The notes under the pieces: model-generated
The model's database searches: none
The model's input: the letters and a program-made list of their open reading frames with translations, nothing else
What the model was told of the DNA's origin: nothing
Shown: positions 12,528-22,200 of the stretch, piece after piece
Layout of the letters: every line of letters begins with the position of its first letter
Position numbering within the stretch: the stretch's first letter is position 1
Made by a program: the position numbers and the translations under genes
From: Conchocele bisecta
Taxonomy: Eukaryota > Mollusca > Bivalvia > Lucinida > Thyasiridae
DNA: 64,000 nucleotides
Direction of reading: 5' to 3'
Assembly: GCA_029237695.1 (NCBI GenBank)
Contig: CM055271.1
Span: 33,600,462 to 33,664,461 of the forward strand

Positions 12528-12915
12528 AGCTCCAGATAAGCTGCGTATTTACTTAAATACCCAATTAAAATTACCAAAAACCCAATTGAAATCAGAAGTA
12601 GCGAGTATCAAAAAGCAATAACAAGTTTGTGGTACCTTTATCATGCTGCAGAAAACAATAAACAGACCACAAATATAGCATATTTTTTATTTTCCATGAG
12701 CACATCTTGGTATTTCATTAGAATTGTCTCCAAGGAGACAATTCTAATGAAATGCCAAGACATGTTTTCATTTCTAAGCAAACTATTCAATAAGTGTCTG
12801 TTGATGTGTAAACAGTAGTGTGATTTTATTTTACCCAATTAAAATGTTGAAATACCCAATTGCTTCAGACTGAATGATGGAGTGAAAATACTCGATTACT
12901 AGTTATCTTGAGCCC
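12528..12915. mobile_element. fam-L element
   Basis: Outer ends CAGAGCTCCAGATAAG and GATTACTAGTTATCTTGAG; central palindrome CTAGGTATTTCATT-type (ATTGTCTCCAAGGAGACAAT). Confidence 0.75.
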
Positions 12916-13039
12916 TGCTATCGGCAAGGGTATACTAACATGCAAAGGTGACGATGTATGTATGCACATAAAGACATTTAGGAATGACAAATACAATTTA
13001 TAAACCAGGCTAATCTTCCCAATATTTGTCAATTTCAAA

Positions 13040-13150
13040 ATACTTGAATATTGTGCTTTAAATCAAACATATTGATTGGCTAAGCCTGAGCTGTGCTACA
13101 GCTCAGGCTCAGTCAATCAAACTGATTGATTGCGAATTGAAATTGCCAAT
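13040..13150. mobile_element. fam-M palindrome
   Basis: TTGATTGGCTAAGCCTGAGC and inverse meeting at CTACAGCTCAGG. Confidence 0.75.
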
Positions 13151-13227
13151 AAATGGTTAGAAACGTTTACATCATGGCAATAGCATATACGGTTGTGTTT
13201 ATACAACACTGCTTATATGCAGTTACT

Positions 13228-13606
13228 TTAAAGGTACATGACCACTCAGTGGGCGCAAACTGTTCTTTATATCAGACACATCATCAGAGACATTTTCTGG
13301 CAAAATAAACATTCATTCACCATTGCCCCACGTATTGATTGGCATTATTATACATTTTATATCAAACGTAAATTTTCACACTGATATCAGGGGCGATAGC
13401 CGTGTTTCCTTAACATGTTAACTGACATTACTATTTCTTATCTGTATTCATTTTCTTTCAGCTGACGCATTTAATTAGTATAAATAATTAAAAAATATCA
13501 AGAGTCATCATCGCCTCATTTGCATATGAAAATAGCCTGATACCACCGCGAGTCACTATCAGTAAAATAAATAGTAATACATGAGTGGGTATGTACCTTT
13601 AATGGC
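13228..13606 (+). mobile_element. fam-B element
   Basis: Ends AAAGGTACATGACCACTCAG and the inverse near 13590 (GTGGGTATGTACCTTT), both flanked by TTAA-like bases. The interior has ATATCAGGGGCGATAGCCGT. Non-coding MITE. Confidence 0.75.
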
Positions 13607-14824
13607 GTTCAATGATATTTCATATCTGTCAGTTTTCCCGCCATTTATCTTAACAACAACAACAACTGTTATATTTACGGGTGGGAATTGACTTGAATAC
13701 CTTCTATACCCGGACATATTTCCAAAAAGTCCGAATTTTGAAGTGTATTGTGTGATATATGTTGGTACATGGTTAAGTGTGTGTATAAGTGTGTGCCGAC
13801 ATGAGACACTGCTTAGGTCCAATACGGGAGATGGGAAGAAGAGAGGGGGTAACTGGATAGAACCTGGCACCAGTGATGCAGAGCAAAACGGGTCCCAGGT
13901 AGAACCAATCCACCCATGGCGGCACCATGCTACTCGTTCACCTAGTTGCAACATCCCGGCAGCACCTCAGCAAGCCGCGGCCAGAAGCAGGCAGATGAGG
14001 AAAGCATTCAGTTGAGCACGAGTATAACCTAGCGATGATATATTGTACTGAACCGGCGTTTATTCCAGTAGGTTCGAATATGTTAAAACCCTATCAGAAG
14101 TCGCCTGTTCATAGGCCGCGGAATCGGAAAATTATTGGGGGCCCAGTCTTGCTCCCCCGATTTTTTTGGAAATGTAAGAGGCGTGAAACGCCATTTCTGC
14201 ATTCTCAGCAAGTTTAATGAGGAGAATATGTGCTTTATAATATAGGTTACAAAATTATTGAGGGGGCCAGGCCTCCCCAACAAAATTGCACCCACACTTC
14301 CGCCGCCCCTGCTATTGCGGTGGTAATACTTGGGACCAGTAGCACTTGGCGGTCCGTTTTACCATGGTCCGTCAAATGCCACCTTCATGACCTTATGGCA
14401 AACTCGAATCTGTTTGTACAACTTTCTAACACCACGTTCTCTAACACCACTTTCTCTAACACCACCAAAACTGCAGATGGAAAGAAATCGGCTCCCAAGT
14501 GGCAAACTCGGTTGGTTTGGACCAATGGTCCCCACCATTCTTTCCTAACGGTTCTACATAAATTTATCCATGTAAACCTGAAGCAATGCTTCAACAAAGA
14601 AGAACAATAATAATAAGAATATGAATAGTCTCACCATCTCGGCAGAGAAAACAACAGGCGACTGTCTTCATAAATATAGCTCGTGCTCAACAGAATACCG
14701 CCCACACCGAGCCCACCCAGCCCCGACTTACCTTAGCACATATCCAGGCTGCTACAATCCAGCGAATAAGAACAACACAATGGAAATACGAGTTAATTTC
14801 CAATAGTTAAGATGGCCGCCGCCG
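13607..14824. other. No firm gene; G+C-richer mixed block
   Basis: Richer in G+C than its surroundings. It includes CTCTAACACCACTTTCTCTA direct repeats at 14425-14465 and ends one part in (AATAAT)n near 14607. A good minus-strand donor (GCTAAG|GTAAGTC) lies at about 14730, but no open exon with a start precedes it. It could be old retroelement sequence or downstream UTR of the RTK gene. Confidence 0.4.
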
Positions 14825-15080
14825 GTAACCTTGAGATAATTACCGGTCGATAAGCATGATAAGATCGCCATTTATGTGAAATGCTTTGACTTAACGACGA
14901 CACTGGCTCGATGACCTTGCATGTCGGGACCGACTATTTAAGTCCCCTTCCGATAGGACTAGGCTAGCACGAAGTTGTCTTGCCGAATAGGCAAATCGGA
15001 GCAGGTCGAGGTGGGAATCGAACCCGGGGACTCCTGATCCGCAGTCAGACGGTCTACCTACTCAGCTAATCCGGCCACCT
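14825..15080 (-). mobile_element. tRNA-derived SINE next to the RTK stop
   Basis: On the minus strand the element opens with a tRNA-like head (about 15077-15010). It has an A box (TTAGCTGAGTAGG) and a B box (GGTTCGATTCC), the pol III internal promoter. The acceptor and T stems pair poorly, so it is not an intact tRNA. A non-tRNA body follows, with TAGTCGGTCCCGACATG and a trailing AT-rich part. It lies in the same orientation as the RTK gene, about 30 bp beyond its stop. A 14-bp stretch GCGAATAGGTGGCC is repeated at the head boundary. It may belong to a mollusc core-domain SINE family; that is from memory. Confidence 0.7.
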
Positions 15081-15109
15081 ATTCGCTGTATCAGGCCACC
15101 TATTCGCCA

Positions 15110-15115
15110 TTTATT
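15110..15115 (-). promoter_or_regulatory. AATAAA overlapping the stop codon
   Basis: The last codons GAA-TAA followed by A create AATAAA across the stop. If used, cleavage would fall 10-30 bp later, just where the SINE begins, giving almost no 3' UTR. Whether it is used cannot be told from sequence. Confidence 0.35.
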
Positions 15116-15306
15116 CGTCGGTGTCGTATTTATAGCTGGCGCCCATTGTAAGGTTGACGTATATATCGTCGATTTCCCGCGGAGATCCCGCCTCCTCATT
15201 GCGTTGATTGGCGCGCTCCAGCATGACGGAAACTCGCGATGAGATCTCATCGAACGTCGGCCGCTCGTCCGGTGTCACATACCAGCACATGCGCATTAAC
15301 TTGTAC
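15111..15306 (-). CDS. MET-like: Met-like RTK exon 12 (end of kinase, tail, stop)
   Basis: This exon has 196 bases including the TAA stop; the acceptor is AACCTACAG. It encodes residues 604-668: YKLMRMCW then DERPTFDEI, the end of the kinase C-lobe, and a short acidic tail. The tail carries Tyr653 in YVNL, a YxN motif that fits Grb2 SH2 binding, plus YKYD near the end. Vertebrate MET has a longer tail with two tandem docking tyrosines; here only one YVNL is seen. The stop codon overlaps an AATAAA, and a tRNA-type SINE starts about 30 bp downstream. Confidence 0.92.
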
Positions 15307-15309
15307 CTG

Positions 15310-15820
15310 TAGGTTACATTCCACCATTGACTTCCACTATATATTTAACAGAAACCTGTGCCACCGGGATTTATTTAAAATACATATACATGTACAGGAT
15401 GAATGGAATACATTCTGTCAGACTAGCATTTTCATAATGCATTACCTTGTGGACAGTAAACTATGAGGAGAAAACAAGGTGTTAACTATCATGTAAGAAA
15501 TTCCCATGACTCGGAAGGCATGCTTGAGTAAACAAGCAGACCCTTGAACATGGATTAACGAATGATAGGGTCATGTGACGTATGAATATGTGACAGGCAG
15601 TAAAATGAAAATTCTCTAACCCGTTTTGTTGCACGAGTAAATGTATATGTACACTTTAACCACAAACGGTTTGCTCAAAGCAAGCAGGACCATACATAGA
15701 ACTTAGTCCCAGAAGCAAGCAAAATATTTCGCGCTATTTCTTCATTATGTACTACTTTACTAGAACACTGAGGGCCACACTCGATTTACTGGAATGTAAC
15801 CTGTATCATACTTGAATACA
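15310..15820. other. RTK intron 11, 3' part: nothing recognised
   Basis: AT-rich, no repeat partner found in the window. Confidence 0.5.
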
Positions 15821-15955
15821 TACACGGGAACCTCTATAAACCGGACACCCTGGGGACCTCCCAAGTTACACTGGAGGTCTGTTTTTACAACATTACAACA
15901 GGGTGTCTTAGCAGTGTGACATATTGGCAATACATGTAGTAGAACAGGGGGTATA

Positions 15956-16026
15956 CAGTGCAACCTCTCTAAACCGGACACCCTGGGAGGTCCCCAGGGT
16001 GTCCGGTATAAAGATGTTCCACTGTA
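15956..16026. mobile_element. fam-F minimal hairpin
   Basis: CAACCTCTCTAAACCGGACA and its inverse around the loop GGAGGTCC. A related half (ACCTCTATAAACCGG) lies at about 15830-15860 with GGGGACCTCCCAAGTTACAC, close to the satellite unit. Confidence 0.8.
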
Positions 16027-16069
16027 AACCTGGCGTATCGTTACTCGATTGCATTCTTTAGTGCTTTAC

Positions 16070-16180
16070 ACTAGTCATGGTGCGATGGCCGACTGATCAA
16101 GTGCTATACTAGTCTTGGTGCGATGGCCGACTGATCAAGTTCTAAACTAGTCGTGTTGCGATGGCCGACTGATCAAGTTC
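16070..16180 (+). repeat. 37-bp tandem repeat, three units
   Basis: GTGCGATGGCCGACTGATCA recurs three times at a spacing of about 37 bp, next to a fam-F hairpin. Confidence 0.85.
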
Positions 16181-16308
16181 CACGAACAGACAGTGCCATG
16201 GGCAATAAATAACAGTGAAGCCGATAAAAATTACCCAAACACGTGTAAATAATGTCCGGTTTACTGAGGTTCCACTGTATAATTAATAGCAGTCCAGTGT
16301 CTTGTTAT

Positions 16309-16769
16309 TACGGAGCCCCGCAGTGGACATGGATTTGTTTTTATTAATTCGTTCCCACGAAATAACAATTCGTTCCCTCAATTTAACAATTCGCTCCGTC
16401 GAATGTGATCAATTCGTTCCCACGATATAACAATTCGTTCCCTCGAATTAGTAATTCGTTCCCGCGAAATGACAATTCGTTTCCTCAATTTAACAATTCG
16501 TTCCCTCGAATTAACAATTCGTTGCCACGGGAACGAATTGTTAATTCGTGGGAACGAATTGTTATATCGTGGGAACGAATTGTTAAATTGAGGCAACGCA
16601 TTGTTATATCGTGCGAACGAATTGTTACATTGAGGCCATGATTTGTCATTTCGTGGGAACGAATGGTTAATTTGTGGGAACGAATTATTAAATTGAGGGA
16701 ATGAATTGTTATTTCATGGAAATGAATTGTTATTAATAAAACAAAGAATTATACGTACGGGGCCCCGCA
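16309..16769. mobile_element. fam-D element
   Basis: Ends TACGGAGCCCCGC and a GGGGCCCCGC-containing terminus. The arms are tandem units AACAATTCGTTCCC... then the inverse GGGAACGAATTGTT..., turning near 16528. Confidence 0.8.
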
Positions 16770-16819
16770 CATTTATCATGCAAGGCGAGGAAACACGTAG
16801 GAGAGCCTCGTCAGAGTAT

Positions 16820-17255
16820 CGGCACTTACTACCTGTTGTGGGCCGTATAACGGCTGTCGTAGACATCGGCCCGATCACATGTTAGGGTGGGGTGGGGTGG
16901 TGGTGGTGTTCGTACCCCTTGTACCCCACCCTCTACTAGAGTAAATAGAGTACCGCACTTACAACCTGGAATGGGCCGTATAACGGCATCGGTCCGATCA
17001 AATGTTAGGATGGGGGTGGTGTGGGAGGGGGGGGGGCGTACGTACCCATTGTACCCCACCCCGGCTACGCCACTGTAGATTAAATAGAGTACCGCACTTA
17101 CAACCTGGAGTGAGCCGTATAACGGCTGTAGACATCGGCCCTATCAAATGATGGGGGAGTGGGGGTGTGGGGGGGGGGGGGGTGGGTGGCGTACGTACCC
17201 AGTGTACCCACCCCGGCTACACCACTGTAGAGTAAACAGAGAGCAACGCACTTAC
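16820..17255 (-). repeat. Three decayed tandem copies of exon 11 end plus donor
   Basis: Units of about 130 bp repeat directly downstream of exon 11. In each, the exon-end sequence (minus strand GCCGTTATACGGC... then TTGTAAGTGC) recurs at about 17093-17150, 16961-17010 and 16823-16886. A G/C-rich tract containing TGGCGTAGCC lies between them. The GTAAGTGC donor is kept in two copies. Each true or copied donor is followed within about 40 bp by a CTCTACAG-like acceptor. None of the copies keeps the kinase frame. Confidence 0.75.
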
Positions 17256-17392
17256 AACTTTGGTGGACAGTATAGCGGCTGTGGTAGACGTCGGCCCGAG
17301 AGCAGGTAGGCCTCCATGTCCCAGTTGTTCACGACCACGTACGGACGGACACCCCGGGTCAGTACCTCCCACAGTGTCACACCATACGACCA
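17256..17392 (-). CDS. MET-like: Met-like RTK exon 11 (C-lobe)
   Basis: This exon has 137 bases, phase 0 in and phase 2 out. The acceptor is TATTGCAG and the donor is AAGTT|GTAAGT. It encodes residues 559-603, [14 protein letters not shown] then [10 protein letters not shown] and YCPPK. It covers helix F and the start of helix G; GRRLxQPxYC is shared with vertebrate MET from memory. Met has PPYPDV where this protein has RPYVVV, so the loop after TRG has diverged. The last 50 bases and the donor recur three times in the following intron sequence (see the repeat at 16820-17255). Confidence 0.93.
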
Positions 17393-17439
17393 CTGCAATA
17401 CGTATACGCACGGATTTAGGCTTCTCTAATAATTGACAC

Positions 17440-17672
17440 AGGACATGTGATTTTGTACCTTCGGACATCTGCGTAATTTCATTAAATACGTTTACAAAAT
17501 TTACAATATTTTCATAAATAACATTTTTCAGAGTAGACGCCAAATATAATTCCGCATGTACTCTGAACATTTTGTCAACTTTTGACGCCACATACGGAAC
17601 ATATTGTAAATTTTGTAATCTTATTTCATAAAATTACGCAGATGTCCGAAGGTACAAAATCACATGGCGTTT
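17440..17672. mobile_element. Inverted-repeat element upstream of exon 11
   Basis: TGTGATTTTGTACCTTCGGA at the left and its inverse TCCGAAGGTACAAAATCACA at the right. The same sequence surrounds the fam-G insert at 45665-45985. Confidence 0.75.
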
Positions 17673-18317
17673 GTCATATGTCTCTGGTATATAAAGGATT
17701 TACGGTTAGATGTCTCTGGGTATACCATAGAAACAAAATTGCTACCCAGCTCCATATACATCTCGCGTGGGTAGCAATTTAACCCCGTCTCTTTAATGTA
17801 ACACATGGAAGATTGATTTTTGCATTCGGTTATCCGGCGCGTTTGATATGTTAGCAATATAAAACTGTCAAATCTGTATCAATAAATTATTAATAAAGAA
17901 CATACACGTGCAGAAATGTTATTTAACCGTGTCAATGTGTTTATCTGACATTTACATATATCTCTTATACATTTGAAAGCGTCATTTCGTTATGTTGAAT
18001 GTTGAACAACAACTTCCATGGGAAAACGATTTCCCTGTTCTATTATTGTTGGCAATTTACTAGTTCTACATCAAAGATTATTTGTTTAAATGTATAAAAT
18101 ATACAGTTTACTAAATTTTGACCTACATGCAACATGTCACATTGTAGCCGTAGATAACATATAGGAAGTGAATATTAGTGAATTATTGTAGCGCGGTATA
18201 CCATAACGTACACGGTGCGTGTCCATCAATTGGAACTGTTATCGAAACGTAGGTGTAAGACAGTTCGGTGCATATAAACTTCAGTAGGCCGAATCTAACC
18301 AATCCAAGCCAATATTG
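17673..18317. other. RTK intron 10: little recognised
   Basis: An inverted GTAGCAATTT pair (17738-17780) and AT-rich sequence. Confidence 0.5.
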
Positions 18318-18766
18318 ATTGTATTGCGAAATTTTGTTTCCCCATGTTAAATCCCCATAGACATCTTCAGTGAAGATGTCTATGGGGATTTAACATGTGG
18401 AATTTTTTTTAGAATTTCAGTAATCCTGGACCGATTTTAAAAATTTAACTTGTTTTCTTAGTTGGATCATTTCCAAGCTATCTAGCTAGGTTTCGGAGTC
18501 AATTTACAAATTTTTCCGTTTTTTGACTCCTCCCACACTCCTCTACCTCTTTTTCCCCCATGTTAAATTCCCATGTTAATTCCCTTGTGTTAAATTCCCA
18601 TAGAGAAATCAATTTTTCGTAATAAAATCAATATTTGACCAAATTTCACGAAATAAAAAGAAGGCTCATTCTTAAATTTTGATAAAATTTAACATTATCA
18701 AAAAAAATAATGTTTTTGCATTGTCTATATAGCCGTAAAATTTGGGCAGCTTTCGTGAAAGAGACA
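18318..18766 (+). mobile_element. fam-A element, left end missing
   Basis: Central palindrome (CATAGACATCTTCAGTGAAG...) and right terminus GGGCAGCTTTCGTGAAA present; the left terminal repeat is gone. Confidence 0.75.
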
Positions 18767-18945
18767 GTAGGTGTACCTACGAGGACAGAAACTATCACGA
18801 AGAAAAATAGCGGCGCCTATGAGTTGTGAGGGATCTTGTTTTTCATCATTATCAGATCTGTGACACATTCATGATTGCATTCATGTTCATGATTGCAAAG
18901 CACGCATATATGTATCGGAATGGTCATATGCCTGATTTATAGTGG

Positions 18946-19225
18946 AATAATTCCAGCACAAAAATATTTACGCAATTCCCTAACATTTGATTGGCCCGTA
19001 GCAAGTCTCTGTCCAAAATTTATATCCCAGTAAACTGCCACGCCGAACTACTTTCCGTAACCGTGAGGCGCAGTTAAAACAATTCTTAAGAAAACGAAAA
19101 ATAAACACATTTTCTTGATTAATTTATTTCAAATGCTGGAATTATAAGGCCTTCGTCCAGTATTCCCGCGACTTTTCCAAGTTTATACCCCGATAAATTC
19201 CACAGAAAGGCCATTCATTCCTATA
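18946..19225 (+). mobile_element. fam-K element, left flank of the satellite locus
   Basis: Begins AATTCCAGCACAAAAATATT and ends CCATTCATTCCTATAA. Very similar to 38772-39126 and, inverted, to 25908-26318. This copy lacks one arm of the terminal hairpin. Confidence 0.75.
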
Positions 19226-19260
19226 ATATCTCTAAACCGGACACCCTGGGGACCTCCCAG

Positions 19261-22200
19261 TGTCACATGTACTGGGGACCTCCCAGTGTCACATGTACTG
19301 GGCACCTCCCAGTGTCACATGTACTGGAGACCTCCCAGTGTCACATGTACTGGAGACCTCCCAGTGTCACATGTACTGGAGACCTCCCAGTGTCACATGT
19401 ACTGGAGACCTCCCAGTGTCACATGTACTGGAGACCTCCCAGGTGTCACATGTACTGGAGACCTCCCAGTGTCACATGTACTGGGGACCTCCCAGTGTCA
19501 CATGTACTAGGGACCTCCCAGTGTCACATGTACTGGGCACCTCCCAGTGTCACATGTACTGGGGAACTCCCAGTGTCACATGTACTGGGGACCTCCCAGT
19601 GTCACATGTACTGGGCACCTCCCAGTGTCACATGCACTGGGGACCTCCCAGTGTCACATGTACTGGGCACCTCCCAGTGTCACATGTACTGGGCACCTCC
19701 CAGTGTCACATGTACTGGGGACCTCCCAGTGTCACATGTACTGGGCACCTCCCAGTGTCACATGTACTGGGCACCTCCCAGTGTCACATGTACTGGGCAC
19801 CTCCCAGTGTCACATGTACTGGGCACCTCCCAGTGTCACATGTACTGGGGACCTCCCAGTGTCACATGTACTGGGGACCTCCCAGTGTCACATGTACTGG
19901 GCACCTCCCAGTGTCACATGTACTGGGCACCTCCCAGTGTCACATGTACTGGGCACCTCCCAGTGTCACATGTACTGGGCACCTCCCAGTGTCACATGTA
20001 CTGGGCACCTCCCAGTGTCACATGTACTGGGCACCTCCCAGTGTCACATGTACTGGAGACCTCCCAGTGTCACATGTACTGGAGACATCCCAGTGTCACA
20101 TGTACTGGAGACCTCCCAGTGTCACATGTACTGGAGACATCCCAGTGTCACATGTACTGGAGACATCCCAGTGTCACATGTACTGGAGACCTCCCAGTGT
20201 CACATGTACTGGGCACCTCCCAGTGTCACATGTACTGGAGACCTCCCAGTGTCACATGTACTGGAGACCTCCCAGTGTCACATGTACTGGAGACCTCCCA
20301 GTGTCACATGTACTGGAGACCTCCCAGTGTCACATGTACTGGAGACATCCCAGTGTCACATGTACTGGAGACCTCCCAGTGTCACATGTACTGGAGACAT
20401 CCCAGTGTCACATGTACTGGAGACCTCCAGTGTCACATGTACTGGAGACCTCCCAGTGTCACATGTACTGGAGACCTCCCAGTGTCACATGTACTGGAGA
20501 CATCCCAGTGTCACATGTACTGGAGACCTCCCAGTGTCACATGTACTGGAGACATCCCAGTGTTCACATGTACTGGAGGACCTCCCAGTGTCACATGTAC
20601 TGGAGACCTCCCAGTGTCACATGTACTGGGGACCTCCCAGTGTCACATGTACTGGGGACCTCCCAGTGTCACATGTACTGGAGACCTCCCAGTGTCACAT
20701 GTACTGGGGACCTCCCAGTGTCACATGTACTGGGGACCTCCCAGTGTCACATGTACTGGGGACCTCCCAGTGTCACATGTACTGGAGACCTCCCAGTGTC
20801 ACATGTACTGGGGAACTCCCAGTGTCACATGTACTGGAGACCTCCCAGTGTCACATGTACTGGAGACCTCCCAGTGTCACATGTACTGGGGACCTCCCAG
20901 TGTCACATGTACTGGAGACCTCCCAGTGTCACATGTACTGGAGACCTCCCAGTGTCACATGTACTGGAGACCTCCCAGTGTCACATGTACTGGAGACCTC
21001 CCAGTGTCACATGTACTGGGCACTCCCAGTGTCACATGTACTGGAGACCTCCCAGTGTCACATGTACTGGAGACCTCCCAGTGTCACATGTACTGGGGAC
21101 CTCCCAGTGTCACACGGGGCCAGTGTACATGTCTGGGACCTCCCAGTGTCACATGTACTGGGCACCTCCCAGTGTCACATGTACTGGAGACCTCCCAGTG
21201 TCACATGTACTGGAGACCTCCCAGTGTCACATGTACTGGGGACCTCCCAGTGTCACATGTACTGGGACCTCCCACGTGTCCCAGGCATGTACTGGAGACC
21301 TCCCAGTGTCACATGTACTGGAGAACTCCCAGTGTCACATGTACTGGAGACCTCCCAGTGTCACATGTACTGAGGACCTCCCAGTGTCACATGTACTGGG
21401 GACCTCCCAGTGTCACATGTACTGAGGACCTCCCAGTGTCACATGTACTGGAGACCTCCCAGTGTCACATGTACTGGAGACCTCCCAGTGTCACATGTAC
21501 TGAGGACCTCCAGTGTCACATGTACTGGGGACCTCCCAGTGTCACATGTACTGAGGACCTCCCAGTGTCACATGTACTGGAGACATCCCAGTGTCACATG
21601 TACTGGGGACCTCCCAGTGTCACATGTACTGGAGACCTCCCAGTGTCACATGTACTGGGGACCTCCCAGTGTCACATGTACTGGAGACCTCCCAGTGTCA
21701 CATGTACTGGGGAACTCCCAGTGTCACATGTACTGGGGACCTCCCAGTGTCACATGTACTGAGGACCTCCCAGTGTCACATGTACTGGGGACCTCCCAGT
21801 GTCACATGTACTGGGGACCTCCCAGTGTCACATGTACTGGGGAACTCCCAGTGTCACATGTACTGGGGACCTCCCAGTGTCACATGTACTGGGGACCTCC
21901 CAGTGTCACATGTACTGGGCACCTCCCAGTGTCACATGTACTGGAGACCTCCCAGTGTCACATGTACTGGAGACCTCCCAGTGTCACATGTACTGGAGAC
22001 CTCCCAGTGTCACATGTACTGGGCACCTCCCAGTGTCACATGTACTGGGCACCTCCCAGTGTCACATGTACTGGGGACCTCCCAGTGTCACATGTACTGG
22101 GCACCTCCCAGTGTCACATGTACTGGGCACCTCCCAGTGTCACATGTACTGGGCACCTCCCAGTGTCACATGTACTGGGACCTCCCAGTGTCACATGTAC

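Noticed and set aside
13960..14030. Minus-strand peptide LNAFLICLLLAAAC resembling a signal peptide
   Set aside because: It lacks a start Met and meets a stop right after; no exon structure.
14700..14824. Minus-strand donor GCTAAG|GTAAGTC as evidence of another gene's first exon
   Set aside because: No in-frame start follows the last stop before the donor, and no downstream acceptor exon was recognised.
15010..15077. tRNA gene on the minus strand
   Set aside because: A and B boxes are good, but acceptor and T stems mispair and a SINE body follows, so it is a SINE head.
16378..16641. Frames encoding repeated NSFPR / ERIV peptides
   Set aside because: They are translations of the fam-D 21-bp units on each strand.
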